From: JBPOIS01 sp052034295
GTDB taxonomy: Bacteria; Pseudomonadota; Gammaproteobacteria; Pseudomonadales; Moraxellaceae
NCBI GenBank assembly: GCA_052034295.1
Contig: JBPOIS010000212.1
Location: 1-15,899 of the forward strand
Direction: 5' to 3'
DNA length: 15,899 bases
The first letter of the stretch is position 1, and each line of letters starts with the position of its first letter. Of this stretch, positions 7,958-14,609 are shown piece by piece. The notes under the pieces are model-generated. The model made no database searches. It was not told the DNA's origin and was given only the letters and a program-made list of their open reading frames with translations. Position numbers and translations under genes: made by a program.

Positions 7958-7976
7958 GCCCCGTATTGTAGAGAAA
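7958..7976 (-). promoter_or_regulatory. Probable -10 box of the cysM-relA operon promoter
   Basis: Reading leftwards on the minus strand, TACAAT occupies 7970-7965, a one-mismatch match to the sigma-70 -10 consensus in GC-rich surroundings. It would start transcription near 7958, about 28 bases before the cysM ATG. The -35 region at the usual spacing (GTGCAG) is poor, so the promoter may be weak or activator-dependent. The 113-base gap must also hold the divergent gacS promoter, for which I see no good match. Confidence 0.5.
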
Positions 7977-8043
7977 AAGCCCTGTGGCTGCACGAATCCC
8001 GCGCCAGATGACGCCCATGCCTACCGACAGGACCTGAGCCGCC

Positions 8044-9594
8044 ATGGCCACTGACCTGCGCAGCCTGTACCGGCGCCTGCCCTGGTACTACTACCTGAGC
8101 CTGCGCACGGCCTATGGCCAGCTGCTGGCGCTGGTGTTTTTTCCCATCGTGCTGCTGACGCTGGTTGGTGCCTGGCTGGTGCTGCAGGAAACCTACCGGA
8201 CGATTGCCATGCAGGAACGCAACACGGCGCAGATGATCCTGTCGCGCTACCAGCCTGCTGCCCAGACGCTGGCCCCGATCCTGAACCGCCCCGGCGGCTC
8301 GCCACAGGCCAGCCAGATCCTGCAGCCCATGCTGTCCGAGCCGGACCTGCAACGGGTGGCCCTGCTGGATCAGGAAGGCCGGGTCCGGGTGGGGCTGGGC
8401 TACGGCAGCAACAGCGACTGGCCTGCATTTGACACCCGCCGTGAGCTGATCGGCCCGCTGCATTCGGCGTGGGGCACCGTCTATGGGCAGCGGGTGGGCT
8501 TCAGCTCGGATTCGCCGATCTGGCTGGTGGTGGACATGGCGCCGGAACCCGCCCGACTGGCCCGCTACCGGGTGTGGCTGGTGCTGTGCACCACCGGGTT
8601 GTTCACCCTGCTGCTGCTGCTGATGTCGATCAACATCTATTCCCGGCGCTGGGTGGCGCCGATTTTTGAGATGCGCCTGCTGCTGCAGCGCATCGACCTG
8701 GACCATCTGGACCAGCCGTTTGACTCCAGCAGCAGTGGCGAGCTGCTGTTGCTGCAGCACGACATCAGCCAGCTGCTGAACCGGCTGCACCGTAACGTGC
8801 GTGACCTGCAGGCCCACACCGAGGAAACCGAGGCCGACCTGCGCCGCTCACTGGATGAGCTGGAGATGCAGAACATCACCTACCGCAAGGCACGCGATGC
8901 CGCGATTGCCGCCAGCAAGGCCAAATCGGTGTTTCTGGCCAACATCAGCCATGAACTGCGCACCCCGCTGAACAGCATTGATGGCTTCATCAAGCTGCTG
9001 CTGCGCCGGGGGGAGCTGAACCGCGAGCAGCAGGTGTTTGTGGAAACCATCCGCAAATCCTCGGACCACCTGCTGGCGCTGATCAACGATGTGCTGGATT
9101 TTTCCAAGATCGAAGCCGGCAAACTGGCGCTGGAAACCGCCCCTTTCAACCTGGAGGAGGCGGTGTTTGAGGTGATGGACATGCTGTCACCGCAGGCCTG
9201 CGAAAAATCCCTGTCGATGGCCGTGTTTTATTACGCCGATGTGCCCCGCCAGGTGATTGGCGATGTGCTGCGGGTGCGGCAGATCCTCACCAATCTGGTG
9301 TCCAATGCCATCAAGTTCACCCCCGAAGGCGAAATCATCGTCCGGGTCGAGCTGGAGCACAGCACCGTCACTGGGCACACCGTGAAGATCTCCGTCCAGG
9401 ACAGCGGCATCGGCCTGCTCCCGGCGGACCGTGACAAGCTGTTCCAATCGTTCAGTCAGGCCGACCCTTCGGTGACCCGGCAGTTTGGCGGCACCGGACT
9501 GGGGCTGGCCATTTCCCGCCAGCTGGCCCGGCTGATGGACGGCTCGATTGGCTTTGAAGACAATGCCGAGCGCGATGGACAGGGCAAGGGCTAA
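8044..9594 (+). CDS. gacS: GacS/BarA-like sensor histidine kinase, N-terminal portion
   Basis: Protein of 516 aa, the upstream part of the interrupted gene. One membrane segment spans about 26-48, then a periplasmic sensor region (about 50-175), and a second membrane segment (about 177-197). A HAMP-like and coiled region (198-285) follows. The HisKA phosphoacceptor is His303 in NISHELRTPLN. The HATPase shows the N box NLVSNAIKF (417-425), G1 DSGIG (453-457) and G2 GGTGLGLAI (482-490). The protein ends at Gly516, just before the last conserved GxG-TFW strand of the ATPase fold and without receiver or HPt. Autophosphorylation may therefore be impaired, and phosphorelay to GacA/UvrY would need the missing modules. 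The ATG at 8044 is preceded by only a weak CAGGA element about 11 bases away. Confidence 0.8.
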   Translation: MATDLRSLYRRLPWYYYLSLRTAYGQLLALVFFPIVLLTLVGAWLVLQETYRTIAMQERNTAQMILSRYQPAAQTLAPILNRPGGSPQASQILQPMLSEPDLQRVALLDQEGRVRVGLGYGSNSDWPAFDTRRELIGPLHSAWGTVYGQRVGFSSDSPIWLVVDMAPEPARLARYRVWLVLCTTGLFTLLLLLMSINIYSRRWVAPIFEMRLLLQRIDLDHLDQPFDSSSSGELLLLQHDISQLLNRLHRNVRDLQAHTEETEADLRRSLDELEMQNITYRKARDAAIAASKAKSVFLANISHELRTPLNSIDGFIKLLLRRGELNREQQVFVETIRKSSDHLLALINDVLDFSKIEAGKLALETAPFNLEEAVFEVMDMLSPQACEKSLSMAVFYYADVPRQVIGDVLRVRQILTNLVSNAIKFTPEGEIIVRVELEHSTVTGHTVKISVQDSGIGLLPADRDKLFQSFSQADPSVTRQFGGTGLGLAISRQLARLMDGSIGFEDNAERDGQGKG

Positions 9595-9651
9595 ACCTTC
9601 TGGGTCAGCCTCACCCTGGGCCGGCTGGCCGAACCGGACCTGCCATGGCCG

Positions 9652-10869
9652 GTGTTTCCGGGCTGGTCGGTGCTGGCGCAGATCAACCACGCCGCCAGCC
9701 GCAACGTGCTGCGCGGCTATCTGGGCCGCATGGAAGTCAGCTTTGAGGAAGCCCAGTCGGTGCCCGACCTGCTGGGGCGGCTGGACAGCTTTGCGCCGCA
9801 GGGCCGTGGCTGGGTCATCGTCGAAAACGATGACCACCTCGACGCGCTGCTGCGTGAGATCCGCCTGCGCTACCATGGTCCGCTGGCGGTGTTTGGCTAT
9901 CAGATGGCGATCAGCACCGAACAGCTGGACCAGCATCAGGCCCGCGCCCTGTACCAGCCGCTGAGCCGTACCGGACTGCTGGCCCTGCTGCAGGATGCGC
10001 CACAGCCGATTGAATCCAGGGAGGATTTTTCTGCCCAGAACCTGCACGTGCTGGCCGTGGATGACCACCTGCCCAACCTGATGGTGCTGGATGCGCTGCT
10101 GGCGGAGCTGGGCATCAAAGTGACCACCGTGTCCAGTGGGGCGGATGCGATTGCCCAGATCGAATCGCGCCATGCACGCCAGCAACCGCCGTTTCACCTG
10201 GTGTTCATGGACATCCAGATGCCGCGCATGTCCGGTCTGCAGGCCTGTCAGCGCATCCGCGAACTGGAGGCCCAGTGGTCCGGCTATCCGCGCACACCGG
10301 TGATTGCCCTCACCGCCCACGCGCTGGCGGATGAGCGCGACCAGCTGATGGCCGCAGGCATGGACGACTACGTCAGCAAGCCGATCCAGCACCAGCAGCT
10401 GATTCACCTGCTGCGGCAATGGACCCAGGCCCCCACACGCACGGCCAGCCGCCGCCCGGTGGCCCTGCCTGCCCCGCCACCACCGCCTGCCCCACCGGCC
10501 GCGCTGGACTGGGCCGAGAGCCTGCGCCTGTCCTCACAGAAGCCTGAGCTGGCCCGCGACCTGCTGACCATGCTGCTGCGTGACCTGCCGGCCGACCAGC
10601 TGGAAATGGGTGAAGCCCTGCAGCAGAAGGACTGGCCGCGCCTGTATCAGCGGGTGCACCGCCTGCACGGGGCCACCCGCTATGTGGGCGTGCCGGAGCT
10701 GCGTCAGGTTACGGCACGGCTGGAACAGCAGCTGACCCGGCTGATGGCCAGCACCACCCCGCTGGAGGCCCTGCCCCAGGAGGTGCTGGAACAGCTGGAA
10801 CAGGTGTTTTTTGCCATCGACCGCGTGCTGGACAGCCCAGTGCCGTTTACTGGCCCAGCCGGGGGCTGA
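9652..10869 (+). CDS. gacS: GacS/BarA-like receiver and HPt portion (C-terminal fragment)
   Basis: In frame with the upstream fragment and open for 405 codons from a GTG at 9652. No convincing Shine-Dalgarno precedes that GTG or the nearby in-frame ATG at 9730, so independent translation is unproven. A degenerate receiver-like region (fragment residues about 1-115) comes first. The true receiver (about 130-255) has phosphoacceptor Asp187 in FMDIQMPRMSG, the acidic pair in AVDDH, and SKP with the conserved Lys. A Pro-rich linker (271-283) leads to an HPt domain (about 298-395) with His336 in VHRLHGATRYVG. Every phosphorelay residue downstream of the stop is intact, which argues that the nonsense change is recent or tolerated. 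Confidence 0.65.
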   Translation: MFPGWSVLAQINHAASRNVLRGYLGRMEVSFEEAQSVPDLLGRLDSFAPQGRGWVIVENDDHLDALLREIRLRYHGPLAVFGYQMAISTEQLDQHQARALYQPLSRTGLLALLQDAPQPIESREDFSAQNLHVLAVDDHLPNLMVLDALLAELGIKVTTVSSGADAIAQIESRHARQQPPFHLVFMDIQMPRMSGLQACQRIRELEAQWSGYPRTPVIALTAHALADERDQLMAAGMDDYVSKPIQHQQLIHLLRQWTQAPTRTASRRPVALPAPPPPPAPPAALDWAESLRLSSQKPELARDLLTMLLRDLPADQLEMGEALQQKDWPRLYQRVHRLHGATRYVGVPELRQVTARLEQQLTRLMASTTPLEALPQEVLEQLEQVFFAIDRVLDSPVPFTGPAGG

Positions 10870-10946
10870 CTGGCCAGTAGCCAGCCCGCTCCCCAAATCC
10901 GCTACACTGGCGGCCACTGGCCCCGTTTGCCGCAGGAGTTTTGAAC

Positions 10947-11735
10947 ATGTCTCTGGTTTTTCTGGAAAAAAAAGGCGGCATTGCCACCGTGTCACTGAAC
11001 CGCCCCGACAAGCGCAATGCCATGAGCTTTGCACTGCTGCGTGAGCTGATTGCCGTGGCGCGGCGCATCCAGCAGGACAAATCCATCCGGGTGGTGATCC
11101 TGACCGGTGCGGGCAGTGCCTTCAGTGCCGGCATTGACCTCAAGGACCTGAACAACCCCAAAAACAGCCTCATGGCCGCCTGGGAGCTGCTCAAACCGGG
11201 CCAGAGCCTGTTTCAGAAGGCTTTTCTGATCTGGCAGGACCTGCCGGTGCCGGTGATTGCTGCCCTGCATGGCTATTGCTTTGGCGCGGGCATGCAGCTG
11301 GCGCTGGCGGCAGATGTGCGCGTCAGCACCCCGGACTGCCAGCTGTCGATCATGGAAAGCCGCTGGGGGCTGGTGCCCGACATGGGCCTGACCCAGACCC
11401 TGCGTGGGCTGGTGCCGCTGGACGTGGCCAAGGAACTGACCCTGACGGGCCGGGTGTTCAGCGGCAGCGAAGGCCAGCGCCTTGGTCTGGTCACCCACCT
11501 CGACGCCGAGCCGCTGGTGAAGGCACAACAACTGGCGGCCGAGCTGCTCAACCGTTCCCCGGATGCCCTGCTGGCCGGCAAACGGGTGCTCCATGCCATG
11601 AACCATCAGCCCAAACGTGCCCTGCGTCTGGAAAAACTCTGGCAGCTCAAGCTGATCCTCGGCCAGAACAGCAAGCTGGCCCGGCAGCGCGACAAGGACC
11701 AGTCGGTGGAATTCAAACCCCGCCAGTACCGCTGA
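10947..11735 (+). CDS. Crotonase / enoyl-CoA hydratase-isomerase family protein
   Basis: Protein of 262 aa with the crotonase fold acting on acyl-CoA thioesters. Oxyanion-hole segments are SAGIDLK (60-66) and GYCFGAG (109-115). The catalytic region reads MESRWGLVPDMG, placing Glu137 and Asp145 eight residues apart. This is the spacing of the Glu/Asp pair in delta3,5-delta2,4-dienoyl-CoA isomerase. The classical second hydratase glutamate is not apparent at that site, so an isomerase-like activity is plausible; the name enoyl-CoA hydratase should not be taken literally. The ATG at 10947 is chosen over a TTG at 10941 because AGGAG (10934-10938) lies at ideal distance. A beta-hydroxyacid dehydrogenase follows 42 bases downstream, suggesting a shared acyl-CoA or branched-chain catabolic role (inference). 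Confidence 0.9.
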   Translation: MSLVFLEKKGGIATVSLNRPDKRNAMSFALLRELIAVARRIQQDKSIRVVILTGAGSAFSAGIDLKDLNNPKNSLMAAWELLKPGQSLFQKAFLIWQDLPVPVIAALHGYCFGAGMQLALAADVRVSTPDCQLSIMESRWGLVPDMGLTQTLRGLVPLDVAKELTLTGRVFSGSEGQRLGLVTHLDAEPLVKAQQLAAELLNRSPDALLAGKRVLHAMNHQPKRALRLEKLWQLKLILGQNSKLARQRDKDQSVEFKPRQYR

Positions 11736-11777
11736 ACCCCTGCAACCCCAGACCGCATGAGCCGAGGAAAATACCCC

Positions 11778-12647
11778 ATGAACATCGCTTTTCTGGGCCT
11801 GGGCCTGATGGGCAGCCGTATGGGCAGCCGCCTGCTGCAGGCGGGTCATGCGCTGTGGGTGTGGAACCGCACCCCGGCCGCCGCGCAGCCGCTGCTGGAT
11901 CAGGGGGCCCAGTGGCTCAGCCCTGCAGACCTGTCCCGCTGCGGGGTGGTCTGCCTGTGTGTGGCCGATGATGCCGCCGTGGATGCGGTGGCGCAGCAGT
12001 GGCTGGGGCCACAGGGGGAAAACCTGTGTGCCGGACAGGTGGTGGTGGATTTTTCCAGCACCACCCCACAGCTGGCCCAGCGCTGGCACCAGACCCTGCA
12101 GGCCCGCGGCGGCCACTGGATCGACGCGCCGGTCTCCGGCGGTGTACCGGGGGCAGAACGTGGCGAGCTGGTGGTCTTTGCCGGTGGGGAAGCGGCCGTG
12201 ATTGACCGGCTGCAGCCCCTGTGGGCGCCACTGTCACAGCGGGTCACCGCCATGGGCGGCAGTGGCAGCGGACAGGTCACCAAGCTGTGCAACCAGCTGA
12301 TCGTGGCCGCCAACAGCACGCTGATTGCCGAGGCGGTGCATCTGGCCCGGCAGGCTGGGGTGGATGCCACCCGGCTGGCCCCGGCGCTGGCGGGGGGATT
12401 TGCCGACTCGCGGCCCTTCCAGATGCTGGCCCCGCGCATGGCCAGCGGGCAGTTTGAGCCGGTGCAGTGGCGGGTGCAGACCCTGCTGAAAGATCTGTCC
12501 AATGTGCTGACGCTGGCCGAACAGCTGGGCCTGTCGCTGCCGGTGACCGATCAGGCCACCCGGCTGATGCAGGCCCATGCCGCTGGACATGCCCGCGATG
12601 ACCTGTCGACGCTTATTCAGGCTTATGAAGAACCGGGGCCGGCCTAG
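11778..12647 (+). CDS. NAD(P)-dependent beta-hydroxyacid dehydrogenase (3-hydroxyisobutyrate dehydrogenase family)
   Basis: Protein of 289 aa. The N-terminal Rossmann domain opens with the GLGLMG fingerprint (7-12). NRT at 30-32 after the second strand favours NADP(H). The substrate motif DAPVSGG lies at 116-122, and the catalytic lysine is Lys169 in GSGQVTKLCNQ. The C-terminal all-helical dimerisation domain includes LLKDLSNVL. All family signatures are intact. Substrates in this family include 3-hydroxyisobutyrate, tartronate semialdehyde and succinic semialdehyde, and the sequence does not decide between them. The ATG at 11778 has GAGGAAA at 11764-11770; an in-frame ATG at 11757 has no such signal. 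The stop codon shares the palindrome CTAG with the stop of the opposite gene. Confidence 0.9.
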   Translation: MNIAFLGLGLMGSRMGSRLLQAGHALWVWNRTPAAAQPLLDQGAQWLSPADLSRCGVVCLCVADDAAVDAVAQQWLGPQGENLCAGQVVVDFSSTTPQLAQRWHQTLQARGGHWIDAPVSGGVPGAERGELVVFAGGEAAVIDRLQPLWAPLSQRVTAMGGSGSGQVTKLCNQLIVAANSTLIAEAVHLARQAGVDATRLAPALAGGFADSRPFQMLAPRMASGQFEPVQWRVQTLLKDLSNVLTLAEQLGLSLPVTDQATRLMQAHAAGHARDDLSTLIQAYEEPGPA

Positions 12648-13441
12648 GCGGTTTTTTGCACGGGCAGCGGCGGCAGCCTGCTGTAGAGCGCGGTGATTTC
12701 CTCCATGCGCTGCAGCAACAGCTCGGCGTTCACCTCCATCAGCCGTGGCCGGGCCTTGCGGTCACTGAAAATCTCCTGCGCCAGTCGCCAGCACAGCGCC
12801 ACCTCGTCCAGCCGGGCACGGATCTCGGCACTGTTGGCGGGATAGCGCTGCAGGCGGCCCAGCCCCTGCTCAAACTGGTCTATCGCCTGCTGGTATTGCT
12901 GGCCCAGACCGGCATCACCCGCCAGATAGGGCATGCTGGCATACAGCAGCACGATACGCTGGCTGAGCATGCGCTGGCGGCCACTGATGTTGACGATTTC
13001 CACCGCACTGCGGCCCGCACTGATCTGGCGGGTGAACGCCTCGTCCAGTGCCAGGGTCTGCCCCGCCTGAGTCAGGACTTCACCGATCCGGTCGGTCGCG
13101 GGCGCACTGCCCAGCAGCGTCCGGTAGCGCTGCCATTGCCCCAGCAACCGGGCAAACGGCGCCTGCAGCGCAGGCCGGCTGGCCACATAGGGCTGCAGGG
13201 CGGCCAGATTCTGTTCAAAGCGTTGCTGCGCCGCCATCAGGCGGGCTTTTTGTTCATCTTCAAGGGCATGTTGCGCCTGCAGCACCCAGCTTTTGGCCAT
13301 GCGCTGGCTGAGCATGCGCTGCTGCCCGGCGCGGTTGGTGGCCTCCTGATCGGTGAGCTGGTTCACCGGGGCGGCCTGCACGGCAGGGGTCAGGGCGGCC
13401 GCCAGCAGCAGGCTGCCACAGCGCATTCTGAAGGCTGGCAT
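12644..13441 (-). CDS. Periplasmic protein with two PilJ/NarX-like sensor modules
   Basis: Protein of 265 aa from the ATG at 13441. GAGG lies about ten bases upstream; the GTG at 13450 is too close to it. A signal peptide (MPAFRMRCGSLLLAAALTPAVQA) is followed by a helical mature protein. Two copies of the signature of the type IV pili methyl-accepting chemotaxis transducer N-terminal domain are seen: NRAGQQRMLSQRMAKSW near the start and NISGRQRMLSQRIVLLY in the middle. They resemble the helical ligand-binding bundles of PilJ and of NarX/NarQ nitrate sensors. No membrane anchor, kinase or methyl-accepting domain follows, so it is a free-standing periplasmic sensor or binding protein with unknown partner. 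The ligand is not predictable. It is transcribed away from the AT-rich region and overlaps the dehydrogenase gene by four bases. Confidence 0.85.
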   Translation of the reverse strand: MPAFRMRCGSLLLAAALTPAVQAAPVNQLTDQEATNRAGQQRMLSQRMAKSWVLQAQHALEDEQKARLMAAQQRFEQNLAALQPYVASRPALQAPFARLLGQWQRYRTLLGSAPATDRIGEVLTQAGQTLALDEAFTRQISAGRSAVEIVNISGRQRMLSQRIVLLYASMPYLAGDAGLGQQYQQAIDQFEQGLGRLQRYPANSAEIRARLDEVALCWRLAQEIFSDRKARPRLMEVNAELLLQRMEEITALYSRLPPLPVQKTA

Positions 13442-13721
13442 GAAGGACACGCCTCAGCGGTGGTCAAGCAATACCCTGAGAATTCATAAACCGTGCCAGA
13501 TTTCACATTTTTTATATTTTATAATAAAAATCAATATTTTAAGTAAAACCGCATCGCCTGACCTCGCGGATTCAGGTCGAACCTGCCCCACCACTGGGCA
13601 GGGCCGGGGCAATGCAGGGCCTGTCATTGTGCACAGCCGAAGCACGGCAGCGGGGCTGGCAGCCGCCTGCAAATGCGCTATGTTCAGCAGGTTGATTCTG
13701 TCTGCCCCCGAGGCCCGCCCG
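13442..13721. promoter_or_regulatory. Divergent intergenic region with AT-rich patch
   Basis: The 280-base gap separates the divergent PilJ-like and metallohydrolase genes. Between 13500 and 13548, 45 of 49 bases are A or T, in sharp contrast to the GC-rich surroundings. It includes TATAAT at 13520-13525 on the plus strand and several TATAAA/TATTAT-like hexamers on the minus strand. Clear -35 partners were not found. Two small inverted repeats follow at 13573-13602. Promoters for both flanking genes are likely here, and the region could bind nucleoid proteins or be a remnant of transferred DNA. No conserved coding sequence is evident, although one plus-strand frame is open across it. Confidence 0.5.
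13573..13602 (+). repeat. Two overlapping, mutually exclusive inverted repeats
   Basis: CAGGT-cga-ACCTG (13573-13585) and CCTGCCC-caccact-GGGCAGG (13582-13602) share bases 13582-13585, so only one hairpin can form at a time. Located about 120 bases before the metallohydrolase start, they could be an operator palindrome or a switchable leader structure. No T tract follows either stem. Confidence 0.35.
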
Positions 13722-14573
13722 ATGTCCACCCTGCGCGTTCACCACCTCAACTGCGGCACCCTGTGCCCGGCCTGTGCCCCGCTGATCCATGGCCCGCGTG
13801 GCCTGTCCGGCTGGCTGCAGTCCGCCCGCATGGTCTGCCATGTGCTGCTGATCGAAACCCCTCAGGATGGCCTGATTCTGGTCGACACGGCGCTGGGGCG
13901 GGATGATCTGGCCCGGCCTGCCGCGCGGCTGGGCCGGTCCTTTGTGGCGATCACCCGGCCCGTGCTGCGTCCGGAACAGACCGCCCATGCCCAGATCCGG
14001 GCGCTGGGGCTGGACCCGGCTGATGTGCGCCACATCATCCTGACCCATCTGGATCTGGACCATGCCGGGGGCCTGAGTGATTTTCCACAGGCCCAGGTAC
14101 ACGTGCACGAAGCCGAATACCAGGCCGCCATGCACCCGGACTGGCGCAGTCAGGCCCGCTACCGGGCCTGCCAGTGGTCACACCAGCCGCGCTGGGTGCA
14201 GCACCGCACCAGCCATGGCGCGTGGCAGGGCCTGCAGGCCATCACCCCGATCGATGGACTACAGGCCGACCTGGCGCTGGTGCCGCTGATCGGCCACACC
14301 CGGGGCCACTGTGGTGTGGCCGTGCGCACCGATCAGGGCTGGCTGCTGCACGCCGGCGATGCGTATTTTCACCACACCCAGCTCCGTGACCCGGCGCAGA
14401 CCCCGCTCGGCATCCGTTTGTTTGAACAGGCAGTGCAGACCCTGCCTGATGAACGCCGTGCCAATCTGGCCGCCCTGCAGACCCTGTCCCGGCAGACCGA
14501 TCCGGCGCTGCAGATTTTTTCGGCCCATGATGTGGTAGAGTTTGAGCGCCTGTCCGGCTCAGCGGTGGTCTAG
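13722..14573 (+). CDS. Metallo-beta-lactamase-fold hydrolase, AHL-lactonase-like
   Basis: Protein of 283 aa with the metallo-beta-lactamase fold. The metal motif is HLDLDHAGG (His109, Asp111, Asp113, His114): the usual HxHxDH has Asp in place of the second His, a variant I recall in some hydrolases of this superfamily. Further ligands are His192 or His196 in GHTRGHCG, Asp213 in LLHAGDAYFH, and a C-terminal His269 in SAHD. The overall layout resembles N-acyl homoserine lactonases and related lactonases or esterases, but the substrate is unknown. The ATG at 13722 is chosen because GAGG (13710-13713) precedes it. The frame is open far upstream through the AT-rich gap without conserved sequence. 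It is followed 36 bases later by hyi, probably in one operon. Confidence 0.87.
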   Translation: MSTLRVHHLNCGTLCPACAPLIHGPRGLSGWLQSARMVCHVLLIETPQDGLILVDTALGRDDLARPAARLGRSFVAITRPVLRPEQTAHAQIRALGLDPADVRHIILTHLDLDHAGGLSDFPQAQVHVHEAEYQAAMHPDWRSQARYRACQWSHQPRWVQHRTSHGAWQGLQAITPIDGLQADLALVPLIGHTRGHCGVAVRTDQGWLLHAGDAYFHHTQLRDPAQTPLGIRLFEQAVQTLPDERRANLAALQTLSRQTDPALQIFSAHDVVEFERLSGSAVV

Positions 14574-14609
14574 CCGGATGCTTCCTGCTTGACATTTACA
14601 GGCCTGCCC

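Larger units (their letters stand above)
8044..10869 (+). pseudogene. gacS: gacS/barA-type hybrid sensor kinase gene interrupted by one in-frame TAA
   Basis: The whole span is one frame of 941 codons plus a terminal TGA, broken only by TAA at 9592-9594 (codon 517). Domain order across the break matches GacS/BarA: transmembrane segment, periplasmic domain, transmembrane segment, HAMP-like region, HisKA, HATPase, degenerate receiver, true receiver and HPt. The residues flanking the stop read GQGKG-stop-TFWVSL. BarA/GacS-type kinases have GQGS-TFW-like sequence here, so a serine TCA changed to TAA is the simplest explanation. No frameshift or second stop is present. Whether this is a true null allele, a sequence error or a functional split gene cannot be told from the sequence. 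The location, divergent from cysM, agrees with the gene order in Pseudomonadales. Confidence 0.85.

Noticed and set aside
8044..10869. Frameshift as the cause of the split sensor kinase
   Set aside because: Both halves are in the same frame (9652 minus 8044 is divisible by three), so a substitution creating TAA is sufficient.
10870..10884. CTGGC/GCCAG hairpin after the sensor kinase gene as a terminator
   Set aside because: The stem is only five base pairs and no T run follows.
13353..13721. Upstream extension of the metallohydrolase frame
   Set aside because: The added residues cross the AT-rich gap and overlap the signal peptide region of the opposite gene. They show no conserved features, and a good ribosome binding site precedes ATG 13722.
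14589..14594. Perfect TTGACA before hyi as a -35 box
   Set aside because: The matching -10 would fall inside the coding start at 14612-14617, where the sequence does not resemble one. hyi is probably cotranscribed with the upstream gene.
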